A DNA stretch of 64,000 nt from Sacculina carcini (Eukaryota; Arthropoda; Thecostraca; Sacculinidae), in the NCBI GenBank assembly GCA_916048095.2, contig OU696583.1:1-64000 (forward strand), read 5' to 3'. Numbering within the stretch: position 1 is the first letter of the stretch; every line of letters starts with the position of its first letter. Below are positions 51,229 to 60,838 of the stretch, piece after piece. Below the pieces are notes generated by a model, which saw only the letters and a list, made by a program, of their open reading frames with translations, was not told the DNA's origin and made no database searches. Made by a program: the position numbers and the translations under genes.

Positions 51229-53415
51229 TGAATCGAGGTAAATTTGATTAACTACCCGCACGAAGATACGCGACATATGTGAATGTGATAGATACGCATG
51301 AATATAAAACCGACTGATACTACGCTTAAAGAAACAGTGCAGAATAAAAACTATGATTAAGATGAACAAATAACAAGGCAGGGTAAAGATGATTGCGTAA
51401 AGCTCAGCTGTACAAATGTAGGCGAACAGCGGAAGCTAATTTGAAGGGCACATATCTCAATTTATAAATCCACATCAACCGAGTTATGCGTGAGCCATCG
51501 ATACATATATCAATACGCATGAACCATAGATATACAGCCCCATGAGAAGCATCAGGAACTAATGGCTTGAGGCTAACTCTTGCTCCCACTTTCAAATAAA
51601 TGACAATCAGCTTGTCATCGGAGTATGGGATGATTGTTTCAACTCAGCCTTAATTGCGCGTGTTACTGCACCCCAATTATTGTATTAAATCAGTAAAACC
51701 TTACTCCACCGCCGCTCAGCCTGAGAAAAACATAGGCTCCCAATGGTTTTGCTACAACACCCTATGCTAGTCAACCAATGACTAATAAACAGTTCATTAC
51801 CCATTTTGATATTATAATTTCAATTGGTGTCTGGTGGCACTCCTAATCAGAAAACGCTCGTAAGGGAAACAGATTGGTCGCCAGAATTCCCTGTGTACCG
51901 TTTAACCCGGCACAATCAGGCGCGTGCTCGCTAGCAGCAGCAAGCAGCAAGACCTGAGCGGACATTGTACGCCTCTAGTGGCACATGCGGACACGCGCCA
52001 GTCGCAGCGACACCATTCTACTCCTCCAATGCAGGAGCATTGGTCACAGTGAAAACGGCATGAGCTTCAAATAAAACCAGTTGAAGTAGAAGAAAACAAA
52101 AAGTCGCGAGATTGTGAATCACAAACCGAGTGACTTGAGAAATTGAGTGACAGGCAGTCGATGGCCAACCTTGATTTCGCTATCAGCCTTCCTCTTCTCT
52201 TGTGTTAGTCTGTTAAAGCGCATATGCAGCTCGTTCAGCTGGCTCTGCTGCGAATCCAGCTCCTCCTCGGCTTTCTTCAAATTCTGATCCTTCTGCAACA
52301 ATCTGCGTTGCCAACGAAAGACTACACGTCAAAAGCTCGGTCAAACTTACTTAACATAGCACACCAAATTTCACATGCAACACAAAACCCCTCAAAAATG
52401 AAAAACTAAAAACGTATACGCTCATAGTACTAGTAAAACATGTTTGTCAGTGTTGACGCTGTTCAATGTATCGTGTTAATATGTATTAATTTACACGGGA
52501 CATATCCAAATACATAGACAAAAACACTTGATACGTAAATTTAAATTCCTGTTGCGACTTTTGCTAATTTAATAACATATTTCTAAAGTTGCATATAACG
52601 AATACATAAGCAACGTGTGTAAAACGAGTCATACATGAAAAAAGAAAAAACTTGTATTAAAAAAAATATAATTACACAGGAAACTTGTTTACTGTAGTTT
52701 TGAAAAGAAATTCAAGGTTATCCTACCCAAGTTTTGATAATCCTACCCGACGTAATCAAGGTTATCCTACCAGAGTTTTCAAAATCCCACTTATTCCCAA
52801 AACTTCAATGTTGGGTACCAACAACCCCTGATGGTCGCCTTCAAAATATCTATCATATCCCTAGAACAACCCCAGCCTAATTCCTAAATCAGACTCTACA
52901 TAGGCGTTAGCTTTGCATTTGAATGACATTTAGCAATAAAAACGAAACATATGGGGCAAATCATCTGCACTAATACACCATGCGACTTTGCTTAAACCAT
53001 TTACAAAACGGAAAATTAAATAAAAACGGAATTGACACAGCTTTAAGAAAACTCACTTGGAAGATAGCTCGTCCTTGTCTGAAATAGCGTTGCCAAGATC
53101 AATTTGAAGCTTTGCGCGTTCACCAGCCGTTTCGTCCAGAATAACCCTAGTAGAAGCCAACTCGCCCTCATATAGTGACTTGATATTGTCGAACTCTTTA
53201 GTAGCATCCTGTTCAGAAGCCTTTATCTCCGAATTCAATCGATCATTCTCCTGTTCAAGTGACCGAACTTTCTCGATATAAGCCGCCAGACGATTATTCA
53301 AGCCCACCAGCTCCTCTTTCTCTTGTAATCGAGTCGTACGTGCTGGGCTTGACGGAGACCTCGACCTGGCAGGACTTGATACACTTGAACTCCTGGGAGA
53401 AAGAGTAGAAGTCAT
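38503..53415 (-). CDS. Lam: Nuclear lamin (8 visible coding exons; last exon not found)
   Basis: Intermediate-filament protein of the nuclear lamina. Coding exons: 53,057-53,415; 52,170-52,302; 51,046-51,183; 50,759-50,944; 50,315-50,482; 48,164-48,487 (left edge uncertain); 45,987-46,181; 38,503-38,736. Head has Ser-Pro sites ([14 protein letters not shown]). Coil 1A starts at residue 34 ([20 protein letters not shown]). Rod ends [20 protein letters not shown] then LLESEERRL, about 356 residues after coil 1A begins. That is the long lamin-type rod with the extra coil 1B segment. Exon 7 carries a nuclear localisation signal (SGKRKRTE) and opens the lamin-tail Ig fold ([20 protein letters not shown]). 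Exon 8 continues it ([18 protein letters not shown]). Total about 579 residues (Drosophila Lam: 622). The last strand of the tail fold and any CaaX box are missing and should lie between 35.4 and 38.5 kb. Confidence 0.92.
39019..40347 (-). mobile_element. Second mariner-family transposon
   Basis: A 1,329-bp element flanked by TA (39,017-39,018 and 40,348-40,349). TIRs of about 35 bases start CAGGAT(A/G)TCCACAAAGTCT at both ends. It lies inside the TATATATA 5' end of a family A Helitron-like element, whose continuation TATTAAAGGGATCCTCTGT starts at 40,348. All of this sits within lamin intron 7. Confidence 0.93.
39149..40166 (-). pseudogene. mariner-type transposase, multiply frameshifted
   Basis: Fragments in three frames: residues from ATG at 40,166 ([20 protein letters not shown], helix-turn-helix with [11 protein letters not shown]) to about 39,780. 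The second starts at about 39,765 ([20 protein letters not shown] then ATFHV, giving the first catalytic Asp, and [13 protein letters not shown], the second). A further frameshift near 39,390-39,430 is followed by [19 protein letters not shown]. The residue where relatives carry the third catalytic Asp (PLDFF) is His here. The spacing would be about 41 residues, as in DD41D mariners. This is a widespread arthropod transposase type. Two frameshifts plus loss of a catalytic Asp make it dead. Confidence 0.9.
40348..41870 (+). mobile_element. Helitron-like family A, copy in lamin intron 7
   Basis: Starts with GGATCCTCTGTCTGTGTGTG right of the mariner and repeats the family A interior (ACCAGCAATGGTACA, GTTACAGCGGTGTGAAG, GTAAAGTCAAAA marks). 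It ends near 41,870 with TTGTTCCGCACGG. It is interrupted by SINE family 1 at 41,019-41,356. Confidence 0.55.
41019..41356 (+). mobile_element. SINE family 1 (tRNA-Val-derived), full copy
   Basis: The head GGACTCCGTGGTGCAGTTG folds as a tRNA: D stem GTGC/GCAC, anticodon stem CCCGC/GCGGG with loop CTCACAA (anticodon CAC), and B box GGTTCGAAACC. A body of about 240 bases (CAGCAGTAAATGGTACCAGA, TTGTGCCATGCATTCTGGGG, GCTTCGGCTTCTTCCCGTGT) follows, with a TTTAACC-repeat tail at 41,335-41,356. It is inserted in a family A Helitron-like element, so it is younger than that copy. Confidence 0.9.
41871..42835. repeat. Helitron-rich block fragment in lamin intron 7
   Basis: Matches the start of block I (1-600) with motifs CGCACGACGGGC at about 42,240 and 42,420 and CCCCACAACGGGCGGGTTTT plus AATGCTAG at 42,805-42,832. 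It is interrupted by the hAT MITE at 42,487-42,659. Confidence 0.55.
42487..42659. mobile_element. 173-bp GC-rich hAT MITE
   Basis: Ends CAGAGCCGTTGCGAGG and GGTTGCTACGGCTCTG are imperfect inverted repeats. A perfect 8-bp target duplication TATATGTA flanks it (42,479-42,486 and 42,660-42,667). The interior is G/C-homopolymer rich with GGGGCCCC at several places, forming a large foldback. CAG-type termini and 8-bp duplication are hAT features. Confidence 0.9.
42836..43310. other. Upstream flank of the protease gene
   Basis: No gene assigned. A frame at about 42,961-43,099 ([20 protein letters not shown], one internal stop, then [17 protein letters not shown]) looks protein-like but I do not recognise it. 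Confidence 0.3.
43320..43327 (+). promoter_or_regulatory. TATA box of the protease gene
   Basis: TATAAATA, 60 bases before the start codon, with GGCAGTCACG (arthropod initiator-like CAGT) about 35 bases downstream (43,357). Confidence 0.6.
43387..44898 (+). CDS. Secreted CUB-like/trypsin-type serine protease, intronless
   Basis: 503 residues in one exon. Residues 1-20 form a signal peptide ([20 protein letters not shown]), then a His-rich linker. About 61-190 is a CUB-like domain (Cys at 61, 99, 108, 187; WTSWTFDC), followed by a Ser/Thr-rich linker. The chymotrypsin-fold S1 domain starts after a His-rich pro-sequence at I250 (KIVGG, cleavage after Lys). Catalytic triad: H292 (TAAHC), D345 (NDIALVKL), S450 (GDSGGP). 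D444, six residues before the serine, predicts trypsin-like cleavage after Arg/Lys. C236 probably keeps the pro-region tethered through C370. The domain order resembles CUB-serine proteases of arthropod digestive fluid, haemolymph or venom; which applies is unknown. The start has a TATA box and an in-frame signal peptide; the stop is at 44,896-44,898. It lies within lamin intron 7 on the opposite strand and is GC-richer than its surroundings. Confidence 0.93.
   Translation: MRMKVMLATSMVIPLLATATVMQPNSSSPDAQARWVPRAHHQPATTTRHHHDQQRDNAHVCAGMQVEISAPSSTPHYDSLNLSYNALADAVWTSWTFDCSAAAITITCTHVHLSRARQEFVLAQSGDGDQYVMMMNDTYSSNDAAFDDDEVQMPGHHAQLHFTATNGRLSVFLWAQPATHTQPKLRCLIGKQLADTTTAASSNATITTSASTDDLIIVYDNETHSDIDTESRQVACGAAGHHLQHQHHKIVGGSETLAHQYPWMAALIMAGRSTPFCGCSIINTRYVVTAAHCVHHLYASVGGVARLQVLVAKHRLGYDRDQKRFMASQVIVHGRFNVPTKLSNDIALVKLRTSLAPLMTRPERHVAPVCLPRGACLDCWAGSKAVVAGWGRLGTGVPRPPPYTLRHAAVPILPHMLCRRRYATAGIPITNSMLCAGVRSGEKDACQGDSGGPLMVPSQRATYTLVGIVSFGVGCGRPGYPGVYTHVASYVHWISRYTPVMFA
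45310..45315 (+). terminator. Poly(A) signal of the protease gene
   Basis: AATAAA about 410 bases after the stop, the first such signal downstream that I found. Confidence 0.5.
45316..45986. other. Right end of lamin intron 7
   Basis: Non-coding between the protease 3' end and lamin exon 7. Nothing recognised. Confidence 0.4.
46210..48140. repeat. CA-rich minisatellite with an 810-bp tandem duplication (lamin intron 6)
   Basis: About 1.93 kb built from 24-32-base units such as TACGTACACATACACACACG with CACACA, varying at fixed positions (AAATAC, CTAATAC, CGAATAC). Beyond the short unit, a long period is present: about 46,491-47,300 repeats as 47,301-48,110, offset exactly 810, followed by 30 bases of a third copy. 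The rare variant CACGCACGTACACACG, for example, occurs near 46,697 and 47,507. Both strands stay open for over 650 codons, but only as His/Thr or Cys/Val simple repeats. Confidence 0.95.
48937..50098. mobile_element. 1.16-kb hAT-type element
   Basis: Termini TAGGGCTATCCAAA and TTTTTTGACAGCCCTA are inverted repeats, with a perfect 8-bp target duplication GACATGAC (48,929-48,936 and 50,099-50,106). It is AT-rich inside, with recurring AGGTTACTTTTT. The longest frame (49,802-50,089) has no transposase similarity, so the element is non-autonomous. It has the same termini as the 66-bp element at 21,568. Confidence 0.9.
50140..50265 (+). mobile_element. SINE family 2, 3' fragment
   Basis: GTGCCAGCCGGGGCCGTGAG then GCAAAATTACACACGAACA and GGTGTTCAAATGCGTAATTG: the body without the tRNA-like head. 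It lies 41 bases after the hAT element's end. Confidence 0.55.
51184..52169 (-). other. lamin intron 2
   Basis: Contains a CA microsatellite at about 51,199-51,226. Otherwise nothing recognised. Confidence 0.5.
52303..53056 (-). other. lamin intron 1
   Basis: AT-rich, with a short direct repeat (AAGGTTATCCTACC near 52,713 and 52,758). No gene. Confidence 0.5.
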
Positions 53416-53686
53416 TTTACGGAAAAAATTCGCAGACATCCTCAAAACAAGCCTATAACTATACCACAAAAACAAACAGCCTCAAAACGTACAAATAAAG
53501 CGCGATCTCAAAGAGGGCGTCGAATTCGCCGACGCGTCTTATGAAGTCATACACGCTAATTGTGTACACATGCTAACTAAAAAATCTTGTTTGTTACAGT
53601 TTTTGTATATATAAATTAACTGAATTTGCTTGCATTTTATAAAAACTAAACAATCAATCAATCAATCGGACTTGTCTTTTGGGGTG

Positions 53687-54923
53687 GTTTATTAGTGACA
53701 TCTAGTGGAAACAAAATGAACTACAGGCTGGCAGCTTTTTCCGCCTATAATTTGGCGAATTTTGTCGATTTTCGCTCCGGTTGACCGTTTTTTCGTGACA
53801 CTTGCAATATCCTCCAGTTTCTGTGCACGCGTATTCATTTTCCCTTGTTGGGAGTTATTTGGTTGGTTATTTGCACGTTTTTCTGTTTTTCGGGTTTATT
53901 GTATTTATTAGGTTGGTTATTTGCACTTTTTTCTCAGGGTTTTTTTCTGTGTGTTTTTCCCTATGTATATTTTTTACCCTCTAATAATTTCTAAGCATGC
54001 GTATTGGTTTTCCGCTTGTTGAGATTTATTTGCACTTTTCATTTTTTTCAAGTTTGTTTTGTACTTCTGTTGTGTTTTGTTTGTGTGTGCCCTTCCTTCA
54101 GTTGTTCATATTTTCCATTTTGTATTTTCGTGTGCTTTACCTAATGCATGGTGTTTGTTGCCTGTGTTTCTGGTGGTGGATATTTTCTGTTTATTCGGGT
54201 CACGTGGTGATGGTATGCAGTCATTGAGAAATGACACCTAGTGGACGTCCATCAGCCTCCAGATTTATTGTACCGACCGCAGAAATTATGAGCAATACAC
54301 AAATCGGAGAAGTGTTCAATATAGTTGGTATGTCATCGCAGTGACCTAATCTAACTTAACCTAGTGCAAATAGCAAACCAAATAAATATGTTACAGGCCG
54401 ATTAGCTTGTAAAAGCAGACATAAAGAACAAAAACAAAAGATGTATTAGAAGACGGGCGCGCGGGGGCATTGCAGCCCCACGCGCGCCCACAAGACACCA
54501 CACACCGACCAACAATCTACGACGCTCACGCAACGACTCCCGAAACATGGCGCCACCACGTGGCACGCGCAGTCAGCAAACCGGACAATCCACCATTCAA
54601 ACGCACGCTCATATACACATACAGCACCTTCACTCACACTCATACACAATATCCAGCACTAATCTATTACAAAATACAATAAATCACAAAACCGAAAAAA
54701 CGTGCAGATAACCAACCAAATAACTCCCAACAAACAAAAAACAAACACGCGTGCGCAGAAACGGAGTTTTTAGCACTCGTAGACTGAAAAAAGTCACATC
54801 AACCAAAAAAGTAATCGAAAACTGACTAACGGAGCAGAAAACGACAAAATGCACCAAATTATAGGCGGAAAAGACCGCCAACTTGTAGTTAATTGTTTTG
54901 CCACCAGATGTGACTAATAAAAC
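53687..54923. mobile_element. Long-TIR element upstream of lamin
   Basis: The left 240 bases (from GTTTATTAGTGACATCTAGT) match the reverse complement of the right 270 bases (ending ACTAATAAAAC). Islands such as TTTTCCGCCTATAATTTGG, GGGAGTTATTTGGTTGGTTA and TGCACG are kept in order at roughly 75 percent identity. The interior has no transposase. Target duplication not seen. Superfamily unknown. Confidence 0.6.
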
Positions 54924-55970
54924 ACACTAAAACACAAGTAATCCCAATTTATTTTTATTTTTTTCGTAATAACTGTAGTTTTTCAAACATTTGACCGTAG
55001 AATAATGTTTTCCCAAATATCGTATTTTCTGATTATATCAAATCACCAATTCTCTTGGTTTTTAATATAATTAATTATTTTAGCTTTTTGACCTGACAGT
55101 TTTTTATTGTGCTAATGCTATAAGCCCCTTTTGAGTTGAGTACGCAATAACATTCAGAATAACACGGTTTTATGGTTACGTTAGATTAAATTAGATTACA
55201 TTGGATTATGTTAGATTATATTTGGCCAGGTTAGATTAAGCTGGTTACGTTAGGTGAGGTTGGTTAGGTGAGGTTAGGTTAAGCTTTGATAGATTATGTT
55301 AGGTTAGGAAAGGTCGGGTTTGGTTAGCTTTAGGTTTGGTTAGGTTAGTTTTGGTTGGGCCAGTTTCGGTTGAGGAGATTGATTAGGTTTATTAAATTGG
55401 TTATGTTAGGTCAGTTTAGGTAAGGTAAGATAAGGTTACCTACTACCATTATCTACTACCATTTTGGCCAACGCTTGACGATAACTTGATGTGATGCATA
55501 TCAACGCATATCGCATATAAATGCAAATCACCATGTCACTACGCGTATCGATGCATATCAAATTTCATCAAACGTATCCAGCAAATATAAATGGAAAACA
55601 GTATTAACGCAAATTCAATCCCAATTGCATTTCCCAAGTGAATTGCATTGATGCAACTAAAAAATGAACATTTGTAAATGCCTCATAAGTATACCCAATC
55701 ATTATTTCACTGCAGTATACATGAAATTGTATTAGAGTGTTTCTTGGCGCTTTCAAACGCACCTATACATAAAATGAATGTTGTTAGGCTTTTTAGCCTG
55801 TTGTACTCGAATGTACAACGCTAAGAACGCCAAGGTCGATGCATTCAGGTTCAGTTTGGTTTCTTGCAGACCGTAGATATAATGTATTACTGTATAATTA
55901 TAATTACTTGATATCTTCTGTCCTCAAATCATTTTCGCTATATAAATTTCTGAATTAATATTTACTAGCA
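54924..55970. other. Intergenic region between lamin and LC8
   Basis: Mostly unremarkable. It includes the degenerate TTAGG-like tract at 55,180-55,440. Confidence 0.5.
55180..55440. repeat. Degenerate TTAGG / TTAGATTA tract
   Basis: About 260 bases of GTTAGG, GTTAGATTA and GGTTTGGTTAG variants with no fixed register. It is consistent with an old interstitial telomere-like repeat. Confidence 0.5.
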
Positions 55971-56170
55971 ATTTGGTTGAGATTTTGAATCCGATTTATG
56001 TGGAATCAGAGGGTTCTAGGCATACATTCAAAATTACCTTCGTCGCCTCGCTACTTGGTAGCTTTGTCTATTGTGAATACTGTGTTGGTCGTGTGCTTAC
56101 GTCAATTGTATTTTCAAATTGTTGGTCGGAGTTTTGTCATTATTTAGAGCTAGATAAATTGCTCTACAAT

Positions 56171-56440
56171 ATGAGTGATCCTAAAGCAGTTGTCAAGAAT
56201 GCTGATATGAGTGAGGGCATGCAGCAGGATGCTGTGGATTGTGCAACTCAAGCTCTTGAAAAGTACAATATTGAAAAGGACATTGCTGCTTTTATCAAGA
56301 AAGAATTCGACAAGAAGCATAATCCTACCTGGCATTGTGTTGTTGGAAGAAATTTCGGCAGTTATGTTACTCACGAGACGAAGCATTTCATCTACTTCTA
56401 CTTGGGCCAGGTTGCTATACTGCTGTTTAAATCTGGATGA
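56171..56440 (+). CDS. ctp: Dynein light chain LC8 (DYNLL), single exon
   Basis: 89 residues, the exact family length. LC8 is a dimeric hub protein that binds short linear motifs in dynein intermediate chain and many other partners. The sequence is almost invariant: [60 protein letters not shown] and [17 protein letters not shown], including the helices, the swapped strand and the ligand groove. The start is the ATG directly before [14 protein letters not shown]; an in-frame upstream ATG at 55,973 is not family-like. No intron interrupts the coding sequence, so it could be a functional retrocopy, but it shows no decay. No poly(A) tract or target duplication was seen nearby. Confidence 0.95.
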   Translation: MSDPKAVVKNADMSEGMQQDAVDCATQALEKYNIEKDIAAFIKKEFDKKHNPTWHCVVGRNFGSYVTHETKHFIYFYLGQVAILLFKSG

Positions 56441-57189
56441 TTTTGTGCTTTGTTGGAACACTGACAAATTGAACGGTATGTTTTCTGGCTCTGTTCGTCA
56501 ATTTGAAGCTTCAAACGGTTGAATTTGTTATCCATTCCAAGTTGGGTTTGGACGGCTCTGTGACATTTCATTAAATTATAATTGTGATATTTGCACGTTG
56601 AGTCTTCATTGGTGTCCATTGTAGTATGTTTGTTTGTGTTAATATATGTTGGAGATGTATGGAGCTTTTTATTACTACTTGTGTTTTGGTTAAGGGGATC
56701 AATATTGGCTATATACTGGATTGTGAGCCCATCAGTGTCGAAGCTAGTATTGAGGCCAGTTCTGGCAGGCTTTGTGGACCCCGTGGTATAGTGGTTAGCG
56801 CACCCGCCTCACAAGCGGTAGGTCCGTGGTTCGAGCCCCGTGCAGAACTTCTTGGTCGAATTCTATAATCCAACAGTCCCTGTCCACCCAGCAGTAAATG
56901 ATTCCAGATATCAGTAATGTGTTGTGCCATGCATTCTGTGAGGTGACCCTCCCTGATACGTCTCACCTGGTATTCTCACCTGGTGGGCTTCCTGGACCCC
57001 GACTGCGAGAGCGGTTCTCTGTACGAGGACCAAAGAAGCCGCACACTGCTGATGCGCCAACTCTAGATAGCAGAATGAACTGGGAGAGACAGCAATAAGA
57101 ATGAGAAAAAAAAAACGAACAAAAAACAAACAAAAAAGGTTGTTTTTGAGGGGAAAGAGTTAGATGGAAGAAATAAAACCCGATATTAG

Positions 57190-57330
57190 CAATAATCAAA
57201 TAATAACTCCCCGAGATGGTTAGATAAGGTAGATTTGAACTTGCCCAGGCTATCTACGGAAACTACATTTTTAGGCAGAGAATTCCACAGTGCGACGTGT
57301 CTCATATTGAAGGAACGTTTACGTATGTCC
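57190..57330 (-). pseudogene. 3' end of a non-LTR retrotransposon ORF2
   Basis: The minus-strand frame ends RHVALWNSLPKNVVSVDSLG, then KFKSTLSNHLGELLFDYC and a stop. The RxxxLWNSLP...FKSxLxxH pattern is the conserved C-terminus of CR1/Jockey-like LINE reverse transcriptases. Only about 45 codons are family-like; upstream it runs into the 19-bp repeat. Confidence 0.7.
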
Positions 57331-57411
57331 AGTCTGCATACGTATGTCCAGTCTGCATACGTATGTCCAGTCTGCATACGTATGTCCAGTCTGCATACGT
57401 ATGTCCAGTCC
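57321..57411. repeat. 19-bp tandem repeat, 4 copies plus a partial
   Basis: Unit ACGTATGTCCAGTCTGCAT, four perfect copies from 57,321 and a partial fifth ending at about 57,411. It sits at the join between the LINE fragment and the SINE 3' half. Confidence 0.95.
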
Positions 57412-57545
57412 TTCGTACTTGTGGCGCCATAGCGTGGAGAACGTTGGTTCTGTGGTGGCAGCGATCTGTACGTAGCACACCTGTGTGTTAATAAGCTCCG
57501 GCTTCTGCCCATGTAACAGCTGTCACTTAGGCCTCTAACTCTTTA

Positions 57546-60500
57546 AGGGTCGGTTAAAGTCTTCTTCGGCTCAGCGGTACGTTTCAGATCGACTACGATC
57601 TAACGGTGCAGAATAATGGAAATCGAATGGGGTTTGAGAACCTTAACTAGAGAAAATTGACACATTTCGTCTTAGTATGTTGATTTAGATCAGCGGGTCT
57701 TGTCGACCTTGATCACGTGTTATTAGCGTTTTAAGTGCGCATCAGCCAGTTTGGAATACATGGCGCGCCTCACTGTGTGCCCGTCTACAGTGTTGACTCC
57801 CGGTAGACTCAAACCCGCTGAATTAAAAGTATACACATCAGGTTTTTACTTCATTTGTAAATTACTTTAAAATAGTCTAGATATCGCGCACTTGTATTAC
57901 TGGACTATTAGACACAAAACAAAACAAGCAAGCACACCCATATTTGTATAGGTAAATAACGGAGTACAAATATTCAACAGTAAATAAACGGACCACACAG
58001 AACGACTGCAGGAGCTCAAGCAACCTTGAATTACCCAAAAACAATACTTGAAAAACTCATAGGTACACACGCACACACGCAAATATTTACCAAATGTACA
58101 TTTCCGAGACATTTTCAAGCGCGACCAATTATCGTACAAGCCACAGGAAAATATCCAATAGGAACAGACGTACGCGTACATGCACACAAAATGAACAAGT
58201 TGGGTTACGTGAATGATACTGACTATCATATAAGCAAGCACGACGGAGCACCAACAAAAGCGATATTGTACAAACGTCATGGTGCAACTCTCAAATCACA
58301 CTGCCCTCATGTTACCAGGAACACAACGAACCTAGACGCATACACAAGTCCGCCGCTACTCAAAAAACGACGTTACACGAAGCGGCACAGTGCTGTGGAC
58401 GCAATTAATACGAGCACCACTCATCAACATCGACACAACATCGCAGGCAGCTTGTCGTGCAATGAACTGACAATGACTGAGCACGTAAAACCAAATTGAA
58501 GCCCAATCTACACGTCAAATGTGCTACATAAGCGGCAAAAAGCAACAAGATTGCAAAAATAACGAAATACATATAGTTGTTATCGATTGACCATTATTAC
58601 CGTGTACAACTTGCCCGAGTAAAATTACACGGCGATAATAAAAGAATGATTTTGCCTTGAGAAGAGGGAAATTAGTACCAGTTGCAGCGTTATTGTAGGT
58701 TGAGCAAAACCTTGTACGAAATGAACAAACTTCACAGCGTTTCAATCAGACACCAACCGACAATAAATATTCACAAAGAAACCAAACAGGAAAATCAGCC
58801 GCCACAAGGGTACAGCTTGACCTGTCAACTGAACAGCGTCGTATGAACACGGGCCCGCAAACACTGCCTAATTGGATTGCATGCACAGATTGGTGCGCCC
58901 CGTTTCGCGTGTTCACATACAAATTCAGATACAAGTGATGCCAAGGTTTTTAGATACAATTCAGTATGAGCAGGGATTAGCGTTGTCGACTGTTAGACTC
59001 AGTCATTGCCACAACCACGGCGCCATCAAAAGCACACACACAACAGCTGACATCTAAAACACTATGTTATGTCGAGACAGATCAGTGATACAGAGCAACA
59101 GACAGCATCACACTCGGGGCATTCGCACGTGACACGCGGCACAATGATGATTGGCTCAAATAGCGTCGTGTACCGATTACGACCAACTCGGCACGAACAT
59201 CTACTGCATGAAAACATTGAACAATAACGTGCTAGCCAACCCAGCACATACACGCGCATCACACCAATACATCGACCAGAACCAACAACATTCAATGATG
59301 AGTCCACCCAGCCTCACACACCGCCTGAAACACACACACACACACACACGTGCTTTACTGAACAACATGTGATAAAACTCGAATGAAAGCAAAGAAACAC
59401 GTGTGATAAGCTAACCTTGTTCAAATGAACGAGTCTACGGGGATTCAACATGCAACAGAGCAATGTCGACGCAAATGATCCTGCATTTGCGGCTTTCTAA
59501 ATACGTTGATGAATTTGAAAGCTCTACTGAGAACCACTTTATCATGACAATGTAAGAAAATATTAATGCACACTATTGCCGATGTTTCAAAGACTGGAAT
59601 ATTGAAAAGGAAAATTAGAATATTGCCATCTAACTCGAATATTTTTTTGACTAAAACATCATCAACTTGTCCACATCATAAGTACATTATCCACATCAAA
59701 CACGAATGCGATTATAAAGGAAAAGGCAAATCAAAAACAACATGATTGCGTGAGATAAAATAATGAACAAATTCATTAAAATAATTTCAACCTAATTGAT
59801 CGTGAAAATCAAAGGCATATAACATATTGAGTACGTGTAAAAATAACGCTAAAACGCAATAATTCAACAGAGTGAAACAAGCGAAATTTGAAAAAGCACC
59901 GAGGTTTTAGTATACTAAATTTCCAAAAACCGATTGAAATTCGTTGAACAAAATATAATTGTGAAAATACTAGGGGAATATTTGTGTACGATAATGTACA
60001 AACATTATATTTCGAGAACAACATCCAAAATTGTTGTTGAGAACTATATATAAAGTTAAGAGCAATGCATCGCTACCAATCAGCACAATCTAAGTGTCTT
60101 ACGATATGAACAACTTTTGATCCAATCCCTGAATGTATGCTTACAAGCACAATATATGACAAGCACGTACTAGCTACAACGCTACAAACGACAAGTTTCA
60201 AGCGCCGAACGCGATATCGCATGTTCTGAGAGTATTTGAGAACTGATAAAGATGCAAACTCCTGCTACCTTCCCACATAATACTCATACATCACTGTATG
60301 AGTATTACATAGATTAGTGTGAGAGTATGGCAATAGCCAGTTATACAATACACATCTAACATCACCGCAATGCCGATAATCAGCCAATTCTTGCCTTGAG
60401 CTGGAAGTGGACTGTCAGTGAGTCATAGCAGTGTCATCGCTCAATAACCCAGTCCAGACGGAGAATCTGAATAACCCTGCAACAGTGACACACAATAGTA

Positions 60501-60838
60501 TCGTTATTGACACACAATAGTATCGTTATTGACACACAATAGTATCGTTATTGACAAACTGTAGCAGACAAATACAAAAATAACTGATAATAAAAACTAC
60601 CACACTCAACTCAACTCTAGTCCGGACAAGCAACACACCTAGCTCACCACACACCACTCAATATTTCTCTAAATTACACCCAATAGGATTATATATTTTA
60701 TTAGATTGAAACGAGCTCAGTGTTTGAGTAAATCCGTCCAAAGATTGTCCACGAGGATATATTGCGCATGTTTTACGTATTCCTCAATTAACCACGATCA
60801 ATATACAACTCATGCATATATCGCATGTGTGCGCTCAC
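57546..60838. other. Region left of exd, no gene assigned
   Basis: No exon assigned. The last exd coding exon should lie here but was not recognised. A 157-codon plus-strand frame (58,026-58,499) has no family resemblance. It contains a 22-bp repeat at 60,487-60,552. Confidence 0.4.
60487..60552. repeat. 22-bp tandem repeat, 3 perfect copies
   Basis: Unit GACACACAATAGTATCGTTA plus TT, starting at 60,487, 60,509 and 60,531. Confidence 0.95.

Larger units (their letters stand above)
56776..57545 (+). mobile_element. SINE family 1, copy split by LINE sequence
   Basis: Head GACCCCGTGGTATAGTGG with anticodon loop CTCACAA and B box GGTTCGAGCCC (56,776-56,840), and body to about 56,962. The 3' body resumes at about 57,411 (TTGTGGCGCCATAGCGTGGA) and ends near 57,545 with TCTAACTCTTTAA. 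The 450 bases between are foreign (LINE fragment and a 19-bp repeat). Confidence 0.75.

Noticed and set aside
56776..56850. tRNA-Val(CAC) gene
   Set aside because: The same head with a common 240-base body occurs at two other loci and its acceptor and T stems are imperfect, so it is a SINE head.
57770..57830. 28S rRNA 5' fragment (CCCGCTGAATT match)
   Set aside because: Only about 11 bases agree; flanking sequence does not match rRNA.
58026..58499. 157-codon plus-strand frame
   Set aside because: No family resemblance, low-complexity His/Thr/Lys composition, no splice or promoter support.
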